Positions 6,363 to 8,520 of a DNA stretch of 8,520 nucleotides are shown here, piece after piece. The notes below the pieces were generated by a model, which did not search any database, was not told where the DNA came from, and saw only the letters and a program-made list of their open reading frames with translations. How positions within the stretch are numbered: position 1 is the stretch's first letter; every line of letters starts with the position of its first letter. A program made the translations under genes and the position numbers. The DNA comes from an uncultured Clostridia bacterium (GTDB taxonomy: Bacteria; Bacillota; Clostridia; Oscillospirales; Acutalibacteraceae), in contig CAMGDK010000056.1 in assembly GCA_946042285.1 (NCBI GenBank), positions 1 to 8,520 on the forward strand. The letters are read 5' to 3'.

Positions 6363-8001
6363 ATTTTTTGTATAACACTACATACACACCGAAATCCTCG
6401 GTATTGTATAAATTACTGTTGTATTTTAATTTTTCAAATTGTTTTTTGTATATTATCAGGCATTCGTCATCAAGCTCTTTGTTTTCATCAAATTGCTTAA
6501 AGTACAGTCTGTTATCATTTGTGATATTTGTAGGTGGCTTGATTTTTGGATTATCAATTTCGTTGAAATAAATCAATTCATTTTCAATAGGTAACAGACT
6601 CTCATCACCGTAGTAATGCAACCTTATTGCAGTCGATGCTCTTGAATTATCCTGTATAGGATACTCAATCAATTCATTGTCGGCGATACTAATTCCCACA
6701 CTGTCAACATCAAGCTTATCAATAAAATTAAGTGCGTTATCTATTGAGCTTAGAAACATTGTTTTGCTTTCTACCGTTTTGTCTGAATAATAATACGCCC
6801 ACTCACCGACAAACAAGCACATTGATATTGAAAGAAATACACATGTAAATTTTTTTAAACTTATTTTCTTTATTAAAGCAGACAGATGATAGGTGCCTAA
6901 TCCGACAAGGATTATAAATATGTAATTGTAAGCATTAAACCTGTATAAAGCGGTTGGGAAAAAGCTTGCAGCACATGTTATTACAGCTGAAATAACGGCA
7001 GGAATGATAAAAATTTTCAAGCCCTCCAAATCCCGCTTTAACTCATTTGACTTAGCTGTGAGAATACAGATGCAGCCGTTTATCAGCAGAAATCCGCCAA
7101 TGAAATTAGTGTAAAGAAATGTGTTGATTCCGTTGCCGTCTATGTAATAATCCGGCAGAAGCAATGACACAAATCCTGCAAGTATATTTGATATAAAGCT
7201 CACTGCTGTTTTATCAATTGACCGTTCGTAATAAGGCATTTTTGAAATGCTGAATCCCAAGAAGGATAAATCGTCAATAACGCCTAACTGAACAAGACCT
7301 GAAAGAATAAAAGGAATTGCAATAATGAATATTGTAATTACACTGACAGCAATGTTTTTAAGGCTGATTTTCTTTTTGATTATCAGCATCAAATAAATTC
7401 CAACCAACAGTGTCGGTATGATAATTGAGCTTAGAATATAGCAATAAAAGCCCAATCCGAAGAAAATCATCGAAAAGATATAATATCTTGATTTGTCGGT
7501 GTTAATCGCGCGTGCAAGGAAATACATTCCGACCAATACCATTAAAGGCAAAAAATTGCAATCAAGAGTATAGCTTGAGCTGAAAATTATAACAGGTGAA
7601 AAGCAGGCAAATGCGTAAATTACATCCACCATTTTTTGATTGTTAGGTATTAGCTCCTTGATAAAAAGGTAGAACACCCAAATACCGATTATGCCGGCAA
7701 TTAAAATTGGTATTCTTGACACAAAAAGGCTGTATCCGAATACTTTAATGAACACAGCCATTAGGTATGTAGCAAACGGCGATTGACCGCCGTAAAGCCA
7801 TGTGTCAAAGTAAATAGGTAATTTTTCGCCTAAAATATCCGTGCCGTTATCGGCAAGTGACCTTGCGTTTAAAATAGTCATTGCCTCGTCAACATGAATA
7901 TTGCCCCTTATGGTGTTAACTACCATTAGAGCTGTTTGAAGTATAACGGATACAATAAACAGTATTTGATGCGGTTTAAGTGCTTTAATTCTTTTAATCA
8001 T
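6361..8001 (-). CDS. Predicted GT-C membrane glycosyltransferase (PMT/ArnT-like)
   Basis: A 546-residue polytopic membrane protein with roughly ten or more hydrophobic segments up to about residue 400. After the first segment, GNIHVDEAMTILNARSL places an acidic pair (Asp38-Glu39) in the first outer loop, where GT-C enzymes have their catalytic acid. The later GYSLFVSRIPILIAGIIGIW pattern is also typical of the PMT_2/ArnT-like group. Such enzymes move a sugar from a polyprenyl-phosphate donor to an acceptor outside the membrane; donor and acceptor cannot be read here. Residues about 406-546 form a soluble C-terminal module ending DFGVYVVLYKK, shared with the upstream partial paralogue. The ATG at 8001 has no good ribosome site. 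It lies 2 bases after an upstream TAA (8006-8004), suggesting translational coupling to a preceding frame. The stop codon is embedded in a terminator. Confidence 0.8.
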   Translation of the reverse strand: MIKRIKALKPHQILFIVSVILQTALMVVNTIRGNIHVDEAMTILNARSLADNGTDILGEKLPIYFDTWLYGGQSPFATYLMAVFIKVFGYSLFVSRIPILIAGIIGIWVFYLFIKELIPNNQKMVDVIYAFACFSPVIIFSSSYTLDCNFLPLMVLVGMYFLARAINTDKSRYYIFSMIFFGLGFYCYILSSIIIPTLLVGIYLMLIIKKKISLKNIAVSVITIFIIAIPFILSGLVQLGVIDDLSFLGFSISKMPYYERSIDKTAVSFISNILAGFVSLLLPDYYIDGNGINTFLYTNFIGGFLLINGCICILTAKSNELKRDLEGLKIFIIPAVISAVITCAASFFPTALYRFNAYNYIFIILVGLGTYHLSALIKKISLKKFTCVFLSISMCLFVGEWAYYYSDKTVESKTMFLSSIDNALNFIDKLDVDSVGISIADNELIEYPIQDNSRASTAIRLHYYGDESLLPIENELIYFNEIDNPKIKPPTNITNDNRLYFKQFDENKELDDECLIIYKKQFEKLKYNSNLYNTEDFGVYVVLYKK

Positions 8002-8003
8002 AA

Positions 8004-8111
8004 TTACTTTGTATGCTCATCGAGAGTGAGATAGTATGCAGGCAAAAAATGCTCATTGAAATACTTAACCTCTTCAAGCTCTATTTCTTCTGTTTTTTCT
8101 TTTTGTAATAC
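8004..8111 (-). pseudogene. Possible 3' remnant of a gene between the two glycosyltransferase copies
   Basis: Directly after the TAA of the upstream paralogue (8114-8112), and in its frame, 35 sense codons run to a TAA at 8006-8004. They encode an acidic, protein-like stretch containing EEIELEEVKYFNEHFLPAYY and ending TLDEHTK. No ATG or GTG lies in the frame, the only TTG is late, and no ribosome site fits, so this is not a complete gene. Its stop is 2 bases from the start codon of the downstream glycosyltransferase, the spacing of a coupled gene pair. It may be the tail of a gene whose front was replaced, or a former C-terminal extension cut off by a stop. Chance remains possible, since 35 open codons are not rare. 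I do not recognise the family. Confidence 0.3.
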
Positions 8112-8477
8112 TTATTTTTTATACAGTACGACATATACACCGAAATCCTCTTTGTTGTATATGTTGCCATCGTATTTAATTAACTCAAGCTGCTCCTGCG
8201 ATAAAATTATACAACTATCATCTATTATCTGATTTTTATGTATAGATTTGAAGTAAAATCTTCCATCCCTTGAGACTGGTTTATTTCCCTTAACATTATA
8301 ATTCTTTGCTAATGCGCCGTAGCTCAAAAGCTCATTTTTGAGAGATAAAAAGCTATCATCACCATAATAATGATACCTTAAACTTATTGAAACTCTTTCG
8401 TTCATTTGTCCGGGATACAGGCATGATTCTTTATTTGATAAGCCAATCCCAACGCTATCACAGTTGAGCTTATCAAC
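8112..8477 (-). CDS. 3' end of a second, paralogous GT-C glycosyltransferase (partial)
   Basis: The last 121 codons of a gene whose front lies beyond the end of real sequence. The translation from VDKLNCDSVGIGLSNKES onward aligns with residues 427-546 of the downstream glycosyltransferase. It shares DSVGI, a YHYYGD/LHYYGD stretch and an identical final DFGVYVVLYKK, while differing at many other places. It therefore represents an older tandem duplication, not an assembly copy. The missing part is presumably the membrane region. The open frame appears to continue to 8513 with a TTG start (MSRGLGDVYKRQ...), but those first 12 residues are translated sequencing adapter and must be removed. No terminator is seen after the TAA at 8114-8112, so transcription probably continues into the downstream copy. 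Confidence 0.8.
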   Translation of the reverse strand, partial: VDKLNCDSVGIGLSNKESCLYPGQMNERVSISLRYHYYGDDSFLSLKNELLSYGALAKNYNVKGNKPVSRDGRFYFKSIHKNQIIDDSCIILSQEQLELIKYDGNIYNKEDFGVYVVLYKK

Positions 8478-8520
8478 CTGTCTCTTATACACATCTCCGA
8501 GCCCACGAGACAAGAGGCAA
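8478..8520. other. Nextera sequencing adapter and index left on the contig end (artefact)
   Basis: Bases 8478-8496 are exactly the 19-bp Tn5 mosaic end CTGTCTCTTATACACATCT. Bases 8497-8511 (CCGAGCCCACGAGAC) complete the Illumina Nextera read-2 adapter. Bases 8512-8519 (AAGAGGCA) sit exactly where the 8-base i7 index belongs, and from memory equal index N711; the final A fits the start of the flow-cell sequence ATCTCG. This is adapter read-through assembled into the contig, not genomic DNA. Confidence 0.97.

Noticed and set aside
7994..8056. A 20-codon minus-strand frame (MSIFCLHTISLS...) before the glycosyltransferase.
   Set aside because: Its nearest GAGG is 12 bases upstream, the peptide has no recognisable features, and it overlaps the start of the real gene out of frame.
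8478..8496. A Tn5-type transposon end (19-bp mosaic end).
   Set aside because: It is the engineered mosaic end followed directly by the rest of the Nextera adapter and an index-like octamer, so it is library sequence and not a natural transposon.
8478..8513. N-terminus MSRGLGDVYKRQ of the rightmost open frame.
   Set aside because: It is translated adapter; the genuine coding part begins at 8477 and the true start is beyond the contig.

Overview
The window looks like part of a draft chromosomal contig from a low-to-moderate GC Gram-positive anaerobe of the class Clostridia (Ruminococcaceae/Oscillospiraceae-like). This placement is inferred from consensus sigma-A type promoters with 16-17 bp spacers, strong AGGAGG-type ribosome sites, a single-chain Zn-finger glycyl-tRNA synthetase, a DUF975-type membrane protein and a Thr/Ser-rich lipoprotein. 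It is not a taxonomic assignment. Nearly all of the window is coding, and no gap exceeds about 155 bases.

Left part (1-5130), mostly plus strand. The first 45 bases are the start of a minus-strand gene for a protein with a signal-peptide-like N-terminus. It is transcribed divergently from a lipoprotein gene (199-753), and both promoters lie back to back in the 46-198 gap. Next comes a two-gene metabolic unit with its own consensus promoter: threonine ammonia-lyase (ilvA, 815-2014) and RidA (2036-2407). RidA removes the reactive enamine/imine that IlvA releases. A further promoter drives glycyl-tRNA synthetase (glyQS, 2470-3855), followed after 29 bases by a DUF975-like membrane protein (3885-5072) with unusual Asn-rich and Gln/Asn/Tyr-rich regions. 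A perfect 14-bp hairpin (5083-5119) ends this unit and also the convergent genes coming from the right.

Right part (5131-8520), minus strand. An RmuC-family protein (5131-6258) lies downstream of a predicted GT-C glycosyltransferase (6361-8001). A terminator whose stem contains the glycosyltransferase stop codon separates the two. Upstream is the 3' end of a second, diverged paralogue of the same glycosyltransferase (8112-8477), so the two form a tandem pair sharing a C-terminal module that ends in the same 11 residues. The 110 bases between them hold a 35-codon open stretch without a start codon, possibly a gene remnant.

The last 43 bases (8478-8520) are not biological. They match the Tn5 mosaic end and Nextera read-2 adapter, followed by an 8-base stretch that looks like an i7 index. 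True sequence ends at 8477. The rest is mostly ordinary housekeeping sequence, and I see no convincing new multi-gene system. The most useful points are the adapter artefact, the tandem glycosyltransferase pair with its C-terminal module, the remnant reading frame between them, and the divergent promoter region at the left end.
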